64,000 nt of DNA, from NCBI RefSeq assembly GCF_023715245.1, contig NZ_JAMBNV010000001.1:1488001-1552000 (forward strand), in the 5' to 3' direction. The first letter of the stretch is position 1. Every line of letters starts with the position of its first letter. The notes below the pieces were generated by a model, which was not told the origin of the DNA, did no database searches, and was given only the letters and a program-made list of their open reading frames with translations. Below are positions 16,468 through 25,474 of the stretch, piece by piece. A program made the translations under genes and the position numbers. Origin of the DNA: Sporosarcina luteola (lineage in GTDB: Bacteria; Bacillota; Bacilli; Bacillales_A; Planococcaceae).

Positions 16468-17970
16468 ATGAATAAAGTACGGATAGATCCTATTATTTTT
16501 TGGGCGTCGATAGCAGTCATTGTTGCGGCAACGGTTTTGCTAGTTCTTAATCGTTCAACAGCTGAACCGTATCTAGATGATTTGATGACTGCCATCACGT
16601 ATAAGATGGATTGGGCATTTCAGTTTCTGACAATCGGATTGTTCATCCTTCTCATCTGGTTGGCATTCAGCCGATACGGAAAAATCAAATTAGGGGAGGG
16701 GAAGCCTGAGTTTTCGACTTTCAGTTGGGGTACGATGCTGTTCACGGCAGGCATGGGGACAAGCATCATGTATTGGTCTATGCTTGAACCCATCTTTTAT
16801 TTCACTGGCCCTCCGTTCGGGATTGAAGCTGAAAGTAAAGAGGCTGCCGAATGGGCATTGACGTATGGCTTATTTCATTGGGGTATATCGGCGTGGTCAC
16901 TATATGCATTCCCGACGGTAGTCATCGCCTATTCTTACTTCATTAAAAAACGTCCTTCTTTAAAGATGAGCGTCGCTCTTAGCGGTGCACTTGGTAAATA
17001 TTCTGATGGCTGGATAGGCAAAGTGATTGATATTCTCGTCATTTGGAGTTTGGTCGGAGGTTTAGGAACATCGCTCGGTTTAGGAGTTCCAATGGTGTCT
17101 GCTGTAGTAGGTAGTATTTTTGGTATTGAACAAACCCTAGCACTTGATGCCATCATCGTTATTTGTATTACGGTCATTTACTCGGCAAGCGCTTACTTGG
17201 GGCTTCATAAAGGAATTCGGAGATTGAGCGACATTAACGTTTATCTTGCATTGGCTCTTGCTATATTCGTTTTGTTTACCGGACCGACACTATTTTTATT
17301 GACATACTTCACGAACAGCTTTGGAATGATGATCCAGAATTTTGCAATGATGAGTTTCTATACCGATCCCATCAGCCAAGGTGGCTTCCCGCAAGGTTGG
17401 ACGGTATTCTACTGGGCTTGGTTTGCAGCGACAGCTCCTTTCATGGGACTGTTTGTGGCAAGGATTTCAAAAGGAAGAACAATCCGTCAGCTGATCACTC
17501 ATATGCTGCTTTGGGGTTCTATCGGTGGGTGGATTTACTTCATGGTATTCGGTGGCTATACGATGAACTTGCAATTACAAGATATCCTTCCTGTCAAAGA
17601 CATTCTAGTTGAAAGCGGAGGGCCAGCCGCCATCGTTTCAATCTTGAAATCATTGCCATTAAGTTCTATCGTCTTGCCGTTCTTCGTAATTTTGGCCATC
17701 ATTTTCCTATCAACCTCACTAGACTCGGCTACGTATATCCTATCAGCCATCGCAACGAAGGAATTGGGGGAAGGGCAGGAGCCAGCTAGATGGCATCGGA
17801 TGGTTTGGGGATCTATTCTAGCGACAATATCCATTACGTTGCTTCTTATCGGCGGATTACGGGTCATTCAAACTTCCGCAGTCGTTGTATCAGTGCCTAT
17901 TTATATTTTCTATCTTCTGCTCGTCGTCTCTCTTTTGAGATGGCTCAAGCAGGATTTTCCAAAAGTATAA
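16468..17970 (+). CDS. BCCT-family (betaine/carnitine/choline) transporter
   Basis: A 500-residue, about 12-helix membrane protein of the BCCT family, which imports trimethylammonium-type zwitterions with Na+ or H+. Family segments are MGTSIMYWSMLEPIFYF (the tryptophan-rich helix), FHWGISAWSLYAFP and FYWAWFAATAPFMGLFVARISKGRTIRQ. The ATG at 16468 follows GGGGTGGGG. It is 28 bases from a CocE-type hydrolase on the same strand. Since the partner is a catabolic hydrolase and a cre site lies upstream, uptake for nutrition is more likely than osmoprotection; this is inference. Confidence 0.92.
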   Translation: MNKVRIDPIIFWASIAVIVAATVLLVLNRSTAEPYLDDLMTAITYKMDWAFQFLTIGLFILLIWLAFSRYGKIKLGEGKPEFSTFSWGTMLFTAGMGTSIMYWSMLEPIFYFTGPPFGIEAESKEAAEWALTYGLFHWGISAWSLYAFPTVVIAYSYFIKKRPSLKMSVALSGALGKYSDGWIGKVIDILVIWSLVGGLGTSLGLGVPMVSAVVGSIFGIEQTLALDAIIVICITVIYSASAYLGLHKGIRRLSDINVYLALALAIFVLFTGPTLFLLTYFTNSFGMMIQNFAMMSFYTDPISQGGFPQGWTVFYWAWFAATAPFMGLFVARISKGRTIRQLITHMLLWGSIGGWIYFMVFGGYTMNLQLQDILPVKDILVESGGPAAIVSILKSLPLSSIVLPFFVILAIIFLSTSLDSATYILSAIATKELGEGQEPARWHRMVWGSILATISITLLLIGGLRVIQTSAVVVSVPIYIFYLLLVVSLLRWLKQDFPKV

Positions 17971-17998
17971 ACAGGATATCACTTAGGAGGTTTTCATA

Positions 17999-20047
17999 AT
18001 GGTTTTCAACGTTCGTGAATCAAATCGGGTTGTCCGGACAGATTTTCCAAGGAAAATTAAGGAATTGAACAATATATGGATTCCGATGTCGGATGGCACG
18101 CGCCTTTCTGCACGGATTTGGCTGCCTGAAGATGCTGTCAAAAACCCTGTCCCGGCGATCCTGGAATATATCCCGTACCGGAAAAATGACTTCACTGCAC
18201 TGAGGGATTCGCTGCGACATCCATATTTTGCAGGTCACGGCTATGCGAGCATCCGTGTCGATATACGAGGATCTGGAGACTCCGGGGGGATTTTGTACGA
18301 TGAATATTTAAAGCAGGAACAGGACGATGCATTGGAAGTGCTCACTTGGATTTCTGAGCAGCCATGGTTTACAGGTGGTATCGGCATGATCGGGAAATCA
18401 TGGGGAGGATTCAATGGTCTACAAGTGGCGGCAAGAAGACACCCGTCTTTAAAGGCGATTATCACACTGTGTTCAACGGACGATCGTTATGCAGATGACG
18501 TTCATTACAAAGGGGGTGCGATGCTTGCTTCGGATATGCTCTGGTGGGCCTCCACGATGCTTGCCTATAACGCGCGTCCGGCAGATCCAGATGTTGTTGG
18601 GGATGCGTGGCGTGACAATTGGCTGGAACGGTTGGAAAAGACGCCTCCTTTCGTGGAGGAATGGGTAAGACACCAGCACCGCGATGAGTATTGGAAGCAC
18701 GGTTCTGTTTGTGAAAATTACGAGGACATCAATATTCCGGTATACGCTGTAGGTGGATGGGCGGACGGGTATACGAACGCGATCCCTCGGTTATTGGAAG
18801 GATTGAAAGGACCTCGCAAAGGATTAATCGGGCCCTGGGCACATGAATATCCTGAAATGGCAGTTCCTGGACCGCAAGTCGGGTTCCTTCAGGAGTGCCT
18901 GCGCTGGTGGGATCACTGGTTGAAAGGCATCGATACCGGCATTATGGAGGAACCGATGCTGAGAGCATGGATGCAGGATAGTGTCCCGCCCCAAACCGAT
19001 TATTTTGTTAGACCGGGCCATTGGGTGGCGGAAGAACAATGGCCTCCAGTCAATCTAGAGGAAAGACGATTGTATTTATGCAAATCACAATTAACAGCAC
19101 AAATTGAAGAAGTGAAAGAAATCCAAGTGTCCAGTGTTCAACAGCATGGTCTCCATGCAGGCGTATTCTGTCCGTTTGGCCAACCGGGCGACTTGCCGGG
19201 TGATCAAAGGAACGAAAATGGCTATGCAGTCGTCTTTGACTCCAAACCAGTGGAAGAACCGGTGCAAATTTTAGGGCATCCGACATTCACTGTTGAGCTT
19301 TCATCCGACAAACCAAATGCCTTATTATCAGTCCGGTTGAATGATGTTGCACCAGATGGTTCATCCACACGAGTGACGTGGGGGTTGTTGAACCTTACGC
19401 ATCGGAACAGCAATGAGTTTCCAGAGCATCTAGTGCCTGGGGAAAAATACTGCGTAACTGTCGATTTGAATGCAATCGGACACAAGTTGAAGAAAGGGCA
19501 TCGCTGGCAATTGGCCATATCGCCTACTTATTGGCCGCATGCTTGGCCATCTCCTGAAGAAGCGACATTGACTGTCTATCCTTCAGAGAAGACTTGCTTG
19601 TCGTTGCCTATAAGGGAACCGAAAGCAATTGACCTGGAACTTCAGCCTTTTCAACATCCGGAGACGGGCTCAGTATTGGAAAAGGACATTCTGCGTGAGG
19701 CAGAAAGGACACGCGTCATATCACATGACGTCGTTTCAAACGTGTGGACGCTAGATGATTTTTCGGATGAAGGTGCTAGAAAACTGCATGACAATGGCAT
19801 TGAATACGGTAGTACAAACAGAAATGTCTATACAGTCAAGGAAGGTGAGCCGCTAACTGCGAAAGTGCAATGTGATTGGACATTGTCGGTCGGTAGGGGT
19901 GAGTGGCAGACGAGCCTTGAAACGACGAGTGTTATGACAGCAGATGAAGAGAATTTTTATTTGATGAACCGATTGATTGCGTATGAGGGCGAAGAAGAAA
20001 TTTTTAATCGGAAATGGGAAACTAAAGTTCCAAGAGAGTTTGTATAG
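17999..20047 (+). CDS. CocE/NonD-family (S15-like) alpha/beta hydrolase
   Basis: A 682-residue serine hydrolase of the X-Pro dipeptidyl-peptidase/cocaine-esterase superfamily, which cleaves acyl esters or amides. The nucleophile elbow GKSWGG has Ser134, and the preceding DIRGSGDSGG is typical. The Asp and His of the triad are expected in GGWADGY and GPWAHEYP. A C-terminal jelly-roll domain (about 360-600) is present. No signal peptide is seen, so it acts in the cytosol, probably on what the BCCT transporter brings in. It starts at ATG 17999 after TTAGGAGG. The substrate is unknown; a carnitine or choline ester or a betaine-like amide would fit. Confidence 0.88.
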   Translation: MVFNVRESNRVVRTDFPRKIKELNNIWIPMSDGTRLSARIWLPEDAVKNPVPAILEYIPYRKNDFTALRDSLRHPYFAGHGYASIRVDIRGSGDSGGILYDEYLKQEQDDALEVLTWISEQPWFTGGIGMIGKSWGGFNGLQVAARRHPSLKAIITLCSTDDRYADDVHYKGGAMLASDMLWWASTMLAYNARPADPDVVGDAWRDNWLERLEKTPPFVEEWVRHQHRDEYWKHGSVCENYEDINIPVYAVGGWADGYTNAIPRLLEGLKGPRKGLIGPWAHEYPEMAVPGPQVGFLQECLRWWDHWLKGIDTGIMEEPMLRAWMQDSVPPQTDYFVRPGHWVAEEQWPPVNLEERRLYLCKSQLTAQIEEVKEIQVSSVQQHGLHAGVFCPFGQPGDLPGDQRNENGYAVVFDSKPVEEPVQILGHPTFTVELSSDKPNALLSVRLNDVAPDGSSTRVTWGLLNLTHRNSNEFPEHLVPGEKYCVTVDLNAIGHKLKKGHRWQLAISPTYWPHAWPSPEEATLTVYPSEKTCLSLPIREPKAIDLELQPFQHPETGSVLEKDILREAERTRVISHDVVSNVWTLDDFSDEGARKLHDNGIEYGSTNRNVYTVKEGEPLTAKVQCDWTLSVGRGEWQTSLETTSVMTADEENFYLMNRLIAYEGEEEIFNRKWETKVPREFV

Positions 20048-20121
20048 GACTTGCATAGGCATGGAAAGTGACCAATTTTGGTCTCTTTCCGCCCTTTTTT
20101 TGTGAATCATCATAAATATAA

Positions 20122-20156
20122 AAAGTCTCTCGTCAAAAATCAGACATAGAGACTTT
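20122..20156 (-). terminator. Terminator of the OsmC gene
   Basis: Stem AAAGTCTCT/AGAGACTTT; the minus-strand transcript ends in a T-rich run after it. It lies 12 bases after the osmC-like stop codon. Confidence 0.75.
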
Positions 20157-20167
20157 ATTTGTAGCTG

Positions 20168-20605
20168 CTATTTAATAATTGGTTCCACTGTCACTACAAC
20201 ATTTCCTTGCAAAGCCCTGCTGATCATACAGGAAGTTTCCGCTTTCTCAACCAATCGCTCTACAATATTCCGCTTGTCAGCCATCCCTTCAGCTAAAACA
20301 ATTTCCGGCTTATGTATGATCTTTTTATACGTAACAACTCCATTCGAGAAATCCACAACTCCAATTGATTCCATCTTCAGGCTATCCTTTTCTATACCGT
20401 TTCTCTCCATCATCGCGGCGAGTGTGATTATATAGCATGTTGCAGCTGCACCAAGCAGCATTTCATCAGGATTCGTCCCGATGCCAGGCCCGTCCATTTC
20501 GGTTGGTATGGATACATCCGTCTTCAAGTTCTTCGTTTCGATTGTACCGACATCATTGCGTAAACCCGGCCAGTTCGCCTTGAGATAAAAATAATGTTCT
20601 GCCAT
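20168..20605 (-). CDS. OsmC/Ohr-family peroxide-stress protein
   Basis: A 145-residue cytosolic protein. OsmC/Ohr enzymes reduce organic hydroperoxides with a pair of Cys residues. Both are visible: one in GAAATCYIITLAAMM near residue 53 and one in ETSCMISRAL near residue 125. The ATG at 20605 has GAGAGGGG at 9 bases; a TTG two codons earlier is the alternative. It is a single gene with a terminator, divergent from the GNAT gene. The electron donor and exact substrate are not evident. Confidence 0.9.
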   Translation of the reverse strand: MAEHYFYLKANWPGLRNDVGTIETKNLKTDVSIPTEMDGPGIGTNPDEMLLGAAATCYIITLAAMMERNGIEKDSLKMESIGVVDFSNGVVTYKKIIHKPEIVLAEGMADKRNIVERLVEKAETSCMISRALQGNVVVTVEPIIK

Positions 20606-20724
20606 ATACAATAACCCCTCTCTACCGTATTAATTATATACCATGCTTGAGCTCTTTCCATCATGAAGATTCGAATGGTAAAGTATGGAGAGTAGTACTA
20701 CTATATTAGATGGGTGGGATTCAT

Positions 20725-21507
20725 TTGGACAAACAAGATTTGCTATTGCTTTTTGACAAAGAGCTTCGTAGGGAGTTACAATCACCCGGTTACCAACGTG
20801 AAGAAACCGAATATCTCGTCCGACATGTCTCGATGCATGGAGATAGGGGATTCATTATTCATTCCAATCTCAATGAAGATAATGCAAGGGTAGTAATTCA
20901 GGAAGAGCTGAACTACTTTAATCGCCTTGGCGTAGGATTCGAATGGAAAGTGTATAGTTATGATAAACCAGAGCATTTAAAGGAAATTCTCGAGGAGGAA
21001 AACTTCAATATTGAACCTCGGGAAACTCTCATGGTTTTGGAAATTAAAGACTTGCAACCACATTCACATTGGGATGAGCAGACGTATATAAAGGAAATTG
21101 AAGATGAGAAGGGAATCCGGGAAATCATATCGTTACTAGATATCATTTGGGAAGAATCGCATGAAGAACTAGGTGACCGGTTATGGAGAGACAAGCAAAT
21201 TGACCCTGATTCTCTCTATCTATATGGAATATACGATGATGCTAAAATAGTCAGTGCTGCATGGATGTATTTTGAAAAAAATTCTTCATTCGCAAGCCTT
21301 TGGGGTGGCTCAACATTACCTAATTATCGGAGCAAAGGATATTATTCATCACTTTTATCAGTCCGAGCTAAAAAAGCAGTCGAGATGGGATACCGCTTTC
21401 TTACTGTTGACGCAAGTCATATGAGCAGGCCGATATTAGAGAAGCACGGATTCCATTGCCTCGCATACTCCTACGGCTGCCAGTCACCCGTCATTCCAAC
21501 ATCATGA
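20725..21507 (+). CDS. GNAT-family N-acetyltransferase
   Basis: A 260-residue protein with a C-terminal GNAT fold. The acetyl-CoA loop is represented by NYRSKGYYSSLL near residue 205, followed by AVEMGYRFLTVDAS and RPILEKHGF, which are standard late motifs. The N-terminal half (about 1-120) is less conserved and may be a degenerate second acetyltransferase domain. I prefer TTG 20725 (6 bases from GGGTGGG) over ATG 20710. The acceptor substrate is unknown. A terminator follows at once. Confidence 0.83.
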   Translation: MDKQDLLLLFDKELRRELQSPGYQREETEYLVRHVSMHGDRGFIIHSNLNEDNARVVIQEELNYFNRLGVGFEWKVYSYDKPEHLKEILEEENFNIEPRETLMVLEIKDLQPHSHWDEQTYIKEIEDEKGIREIISLLDIIWEESHEELGDRLWRDKQIDPDSLYLYGIYDDAKIVSAAWMYFEKNSSFASLWGGSTLPNYRSKGYYSSLLSVRAKKAVEMGYRFLTVDASHMSRPILEKHGFHCLAYSYGCQSPVIPTS

Positions 21508-21522
21508 ATTAATTTATAATGA

Positions 21523-21549
21523 AAAGAGCCCAGAAAAAATGGGCTCTTT
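21523..21549. terminator. Terminator between the GNAT and MFS genes
   Basis: Stem AAAGAGCCCA/TGGGCTCTTT with a GAAAAAA loop, T-rich on the plus side. The genes converge here, so it can act in both directions. Confidence 0.88.
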
Positions 21550-21553
21550 CTCT

Positions 21554-22771
21554 TTAATAAGTAGTTACTTGTGGACTTTTCGTAAATCTGACATAGACAA
21601 TAAAAAACAATCCAGCACTAAACAACCGCAACGCAGAATTAATATACATAGCTAGTTCTACACCCCACTGTTCCAACAGCCAAATGCCGATTTGTGGAGC
21701 TATAAACGCGACAATCGATAATAAAACATTATAGGTCGTAATGCAATATGTCCTTACATGATCAGGGGACTGTTCCAACAACAAATTGAACAATAATAAA
21801 ACAATGCCTGCCAGGAAAAAACCTGATGAAGTTTGGACCAGTGCGATATAATACAAATTTGTCGAGAGGACCGTCAGAAACGGAGTCGTCGCCATTCCGA
21901 TCGCAGCCCATACAAATACTAATGTGTTCGACCTTTTTTCCGCCCATTTCTTCCATAGAGGGAAGGACAGGAACTGGGCCAACATGTTGCCGACAGCGAA
22001 CATACTCACCCAAAAGATTGTCACACCGACATATCGCACATGATAAATATTGAAAATTCCCCAAGCCATCTGCCAGGCAAAATTAAAGAAGAGAGCTGCT
22101 ATCAGGAATGCCACGTACTTCTTATACTTGAAGATGGACCAGTCCATCGTTTTCTTTTTCGCTGACAAACCATCCGTCTTTGCTGCTTCTTCTTCATGCT
22201 TCATCAATAAGAAAACCTCAAGTATCCCGAAACAAAAAGCTATCCCGAATAATAGTTGGTAGGCTATCACGCTGGAGGAGGCATCTTTCATTAATAGCCC
22301 GATTAGAAGCGTGGAAACCAATCCTACAATCGTTAACAATCTATTCCGATCACTGAAAAACGATCCACGCATTGATTCCTCGACAAGCCCGCTAATGAAA
22401 GTTTGCCAACCAATATTGGCAACAGTATTCGGCAAACTCATGAATGCAATAATGGCCAAAAAAATCCAAGAATGCATCGAGGGGGAAGGCAAGTATACGA
22501 TACCTATAATTAGCAGAAACATAAGCCGAGCCATCAGGACGGACATAGCCACTAACTTTTTCTGTTGTTGGGCCCGGTTTAATAGAATTGCAGCAGGTAT
22601 CGTCATGACCAATGCCATTAGTGGGGGTAACGAACTAATAAGACCAACTTGGTAATTGGTCGCGTTAAGCATGGTTATAGCGAAAATCGGAAAAAAGTTG
22701 TTTGAAAAATTTAATGCAATGGTCGAAGCCATTCCATGGTAAATACTGATTTTCTCATTATATGTACGCAT
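21554..22771 (-). CDS. MFS transporter
   Basis: A 405-residue protein with about 12 hydrophobic helices and a charged central loop near residues 190-205 (KHEEEAAKTDGLSAKKK), the usual layout of the major facilitator superfamily. The loop after helix 2 reads LNRAQQQKK in place of the classical GxxxDRxGRR, so it belongs to a divergent subfamily. It starts at ATG 22771 after GGAGAG. No regulator or enzyme is linked to it, so the substrate is unknown. Confidence 0.85.
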   Translation of the reverse strand: MRTYNEKISIYHGMASTIALNFSNNFFPIFAITMLNATNYQVGLISSLPPLMALVMTIPAAILLNRAQQQKKLVAMSVLMARLMFLLIIGIVYLPSPSMHSWIFLAIIAFMSLPNTVANIGWQTFISGLVEESMRGSFFSDRNRLLTIVGLVSTLLIGLLMKDASSSVIAYQLLFGIAFCFGILEVFLLMKHEEEAAKTDGLSAKKKTMDWSIFKYKKYVAFLIAALFFNFAWQMAWGIFNIYHVRYVGVTIFWVSMFAVGNMLAQFLSFPLWKKWAEKRSNTLVFVWAAIGMATTPFLTVLSTNLYYIALVQTSSGFFLAGIVLLLFNLLLEQSPDHVRTYCITTYNVLLSIVAFIAPQIGIWLLEQWGVELAMYINSALRLFSAGLFFIVYVRFTKSPQVTTY

Positions 22772-22918
22772 AATCTCTCCACGTTTCTATTCATTTAAGC
22801 AAGCTGTTAATCTGAATTATATACTTCGCTACACGAAACACAAGACTCTTTTACTGCAGATCAGAAAAATCATAAAGAATGTTACTATGGCATACTTATA
22901 ATAGTGTTTCATTTTCAA

Positions 22919-22947
22919 TTGATAAATCTTCTCATTTCAAGTAAAAT
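22919..22947 (+). promoter_or_regulatory. SigA-type promoter of the small membrane gene
   Basis: TTGATA (22919-22924) and TAAAAT (22942-22947) with a 17-base spacer. A palindrome follows directly downstream. Confidence 0.65.
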
Positions 22948-22952
22948 GTATT

Positions 22953-22967
22953 TGAGAAAGATTCTCA
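22953..22967. promoter_or_regulatory. Fur-box-like palindrome overlapping the start of transcription
   Basis: TGAGAAAGATTCTCA has the 7-1-7 layout of Bacillus Fur boxes (TGATAATNATTATCA) and sits 6 bases after the -10 box, a place suited to repression. Assignment to Fur rather than a relative such as PerR or Zur is inference. Confidence 0.4.
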
Positions 22968-22997
22968 AACATGGAGAAAGTGGAGAGGATGAAGTTC

Positions 22998-23177
22998 ATG
23001 CTTCGTATTATCATAATGGCATTGTTTGCAGGTACCGTTGCAAGTATTTCAGCAATAACTCTCTTTAAGGGATTTGACTTGGAAGGGGCATTGGTCGGAC
23101 TTTCTTCCCTGGTCGTTTTATTTGGAATAACATCATTTTTCTATAGCAAATATAAAAAACAATTAATCAGATCATAG
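22998..23177 (+). CDS. Small membrane protein of unknown function
   Basis: A 59-residue protein with two hydrophobic helices (about 3-20 and 32-52) separated by FKGFDLEG, ending in a basic tail KYKKQLIRS. I do not recognise the family. The ATG at 22998 is 9 bases from GGAGAGG; two upstream in-frame ATGs are too close to that site or lack one. It has its own promoter with a Fur-box-like palindrome and its own terminator, so it is a single-gene unit that may respond to iron or another metal. Confidence 0.7.
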   Translation: MLRIIIMALFAGTVASISAITLFKGFDLEGALVGLSSLVVLFGITSFFYSKYKKQLIRS

Positions 23178-23202
23178 ACACCAGCCTCTCTGGTGTTTTT
23201 TT
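23178..23202 (+). terminator. Terminator of the small membrane gene
   Basis: Stem ACACCAG/CTGGTGT with a 5-base loop and seven T residues, directly after the stop codon. Confidence 0.9.
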
Positions 23203-23279
23203 AATGGTCATTCAAGGAATTTTTTTCGTAAATGAAGTATAATCAAATAGCTATTCTGATCTGTTATGAGGAGGTACTT

Positions 23280-24149
23280 ATGTTTTTTATTGAATTTAAA
23301 CGAATCCTAGTCGTCATATTCGGCTCTTTGCTGATGGCTGTTTCTTTGAATTTTTTCCTGATCAATGCAAACGTCTATGCAAGTGGATTCGCAGGGGCTG
23401 CTCAGCTTGTTTCAAGCATCCTGGTTGATCAAATCGATATTTCAATCAGCACCGGTATTCTACTATTTCTATTCAACATACCTGTAATTATTTTAGGATG
23501 GTTCAAGGTTGGCAGAGGATTTACGATCTACAGCATCGTCTCGGTTGTCTTTACTACAATTTTCCTCGAAATCCTTCCGATTCTTTCACTTTCCAATGAC
23601 ATCATCCTGAATGCAGTTTTCGGGGGAGTGATTGCTGGCGTCGGTGTAGGCATATCGCTGAAACTTGGGGCATCTACAGGTGGAATGGATATTGTTGCTA
23701 TGGTGTTGTCACGTCTGCAGGACAAACCAATCGGAACTTATTTTTTATTGTTAAATGGAATTATCATTGTCCTTGCAGGGATATTGTATGAGCCGGAGAA
23801 TGCGTTATATACGATGGTTGCGCTGTATGTAACAACTTCTGTCATCGATATGATCCATACCCGTCATGAGAAAGTGACGGCAATGATTATCACCCATAAT
23901 GCCGAAGAGCTTCAGCGGGCAATCCATCAGAAGATGGTTCGTGGGATTACAATAGTTCCGGCAAAAGGCGCTTATTCCAATGAAGATAAGAGCATGCTCT
24001 ATTTGGTCATCACAAGGTATGAATTATATGACCTTGAGAAGATCATTAATGAAGTTGACCCGCAGGCTTTTACAAATATCGTTCAAACAGTTGGGATTTT
24101 CGGGTTTTTCAGGAGAGAAGACGAGCTGCCGAAAAGAAGAACAACATAA
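23280..24149 (+). CDS. YitT-family membrane protein (DUF161/DUF2179)
   Basis: A 289-residue protein with five to six membrane helices in the first 200 residues, including the glycine-rich GGVIAGVGVGISLKLGASTG. A soluble C-terminal DUF2179 domain has HEKVTAMIITHNAEEL and ends in VGIFGFFRRED. Bacillales carry several paralogs (YitT, YpjC, YvjA and others) without a settled function. The ATG at 23280 has GAGGAGG at 5 bases; the upstream frame to 23232 is not used. A bidirectional terminator follows. Confidence 0.9.
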   Translation: MFFIEFKRILVVIFGSLLMAVSLNFFLINANVYASGFAGAAQLVSSILVDQIDISISTGILLFLFNIPVIILGWFKVGRGFTIYSIVSVVFTTIFLEILPILSLSNDIILNAVFGGVIAGVGVGISLKLGASTGGMDIVAMVLSRLQDKPIGTYFLLLNGIIIVLAGILYEPENALYTMVALYVTTSVIDMIHTRHEKVTAMIITHNAEELQRAIHQKMVRGITIVPAKGAYSNEDKSMLYLVITRYELYDLEKIINEVDPQAFTNIVQTVGIFGFFRREDELPKRRTT

Positions 24150-24150
24150 A

Positions 24151-24186
24151 ACAAGGTATCCCTGAAAAATGGGATACCTTGTTTTT
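24151..24186. terminator. Terminator between the yitT-like and LCP genes
   Basis: Perfect 12-bp stem ACAAGGTATCCC/GGGATACCTTGT with T-runs usable on both strands between convergent genes. Confidence 0.92.
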
Positions 24187-25159
24187 ATTTTAAGCCACTG
24201 TCTTTTGTATCGACTATTTCTGTCGAGCCTTCCAGGAATTTAGTTAATTCCTCAATATTTTTATCAAAATCAATATCCAAGACTCGGCCAGCTCTGACGT
24301 CAAGATCGCGGTAAGAGTTGTCCACCGGAATCCGAAGTGTATCGATTTTTTCGGATTTATTGTCCAATATACCTTTACCTATGGAAAGCATTGTCATCTT
24401 ATCAAGATTGGTATCAATATAGGCATCCGCTGCCCCTAATAACTTCGGTAAATTCATTAAGCTGTGTACGCTTACAGCTTCATCCTTCAATTTTGAGAGC
24501 ACTTCCTGTTGGCGTGCTACACGGCCAAAGTCATTTTGACTATCGTGCCGGAAGCGGACATAGCCTAATAGCTGGTCCCCGTGCAGCCTTTGAACTCCCG
24601 GGTGCAGCGTCATATAAATTCCGTGTGACATGGTATATGGAATGTCTACTTCAATACCATCCGGTGCGATAATATCCGCAATTTTAGGGAACCCATTAAA
24701 GTCGACCATCGCGTAGTAATGAACATCCATGCCGAAGTTTTCTTTAATTGTCTGTCGGACGAGCTCCGGTCCGCCGAGGGTGTATGCAGAGTTCATTTTC
24801 TGCATACCATAACCAGGAATCTCGACATACGTATCACGCATGATCGAAATAAGTTTTACCTTCTCGGTATTTTGATTGTAATTCGCTATCATTAGTGTAT
24901 CGGATCGCCCTTCTTCATCTTTCCGTGCATCTGAGCCGAGCAACATAATATTGATTTCGCCGAATTGCGGTTCCGGTCCATCAAAAATGCCGAAGTCCTC
25001 ATTCTGCTCTTTCAACGTCCCATCTTCAGATAGTGACAATCCTTTATTATATTGATCGAACCAGTAGTAGAGGCCTAGTCCTAGCAAGACGACAACAATA
25101 CTGATTATAATACCGAGCTTTTTCTTTTTTTTCTTCTTTCGCATATCTATTCTCTTCAA
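24185..25159 (-). CDS. LytR-CpsA-Psr (LCP) family cell-wall ligase
   Basis: A membrane-anchored enzyme that attaches teichoic acids or other glycopolymers from lipid carriers to peptidoglycan. A very basic N-terminus (MRKKKKKKK) and one helix (about residues 14-34) anchor it with the LCP domain outside. Family motifs are LLGSDAR followed by EGRSDTLM, SIMRDTYVEIPG, and GYVRFRHDSQNDFGRVARQQ with the key Arg residues. I choose TTG 25159 because AGGCGGTGA, a near-complete Shine-Dalgarno, lies 8 bases ahead; GTG 25168 and ATG 25144 are alternatives. Which polymer it ligates is unknown. Confidence 0.9.
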   Translation of the reverse strand: MKRIDMRKKKKKKKLGIIISIVVVLLGLGLYYWFDQYNKGLSLSEDGTLKEQNEDFGIFDGPEPQFGEINIMLLGSDARKDEEGRSDTLMIANYNQNTEKVKLISIMRDTYVEIPGYGMQKMNSAYTLGGPELVRQTIKENFGMDVHYYAMVDFNGFPKIADIIAPDGIEVDIPYTMSHGIYMTLHPGVQRLHGDQLLGYVRFRHDSQNDFGRVARQQEVLSKLKDEAVSVHSLMNLPKLLGAADAYIDTNLDKMTMLSIGKGILDNKSEKIDTLRIPVDNSYRDLDVRAGRVLDIDFDKNIEELTKFLEGSTEIVDTKDSGLK

Positions 25160-25418
25160 ATGGTTCACCGCCTAATTATAAAAATCTATAAAGAGATTGT
25201 TTAGCACGCGTATCATATCACCTAATAGCTTGATGGGCAAGGGGATATTTCCACTACATATAGACGTCTCATGACATAAAAAGTTTTCATTTCAAGCAAA
25301 ATAGTCGTTCCAATTTCTTCTTGTCGACTTCTTTACCCTTGCTTGGCTGCTTAAATTCTTCTTTTTACAATATTTATTTGCGAGATTTTACCGGTTATTT
25401 GGTGAGGTCTATTTTGAG
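25160..25418. other. Gene-free leader region between LCP and the kinase gene
   Basis: This AT-rich stretch separates two divergent genes. I see no credible open frame or tRNA. It must hold the promoters for both, and its right end leads into a terminator-like hairpin in front of the kinase gene. Confidence 0.5.
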
Positions 25419-25454
25419 GTGGTATGACCGATAATTAGTTATACCGCTTTTTTT
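25419..25454 (+). terminator. Terminator/attenuator hairpin in front of the kinase gene
   Basis: Stem GTGGTATGAC/GTTATACCGC (two G-U pairs) followed by seven T residues. It ends only about 5 bases before the GGAGG of the next gene, so any promoter upstream must be read through it. Confidence 0.65.
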
Positions 25455-25474
25455 ATTTTATTGGAGGTATAATT

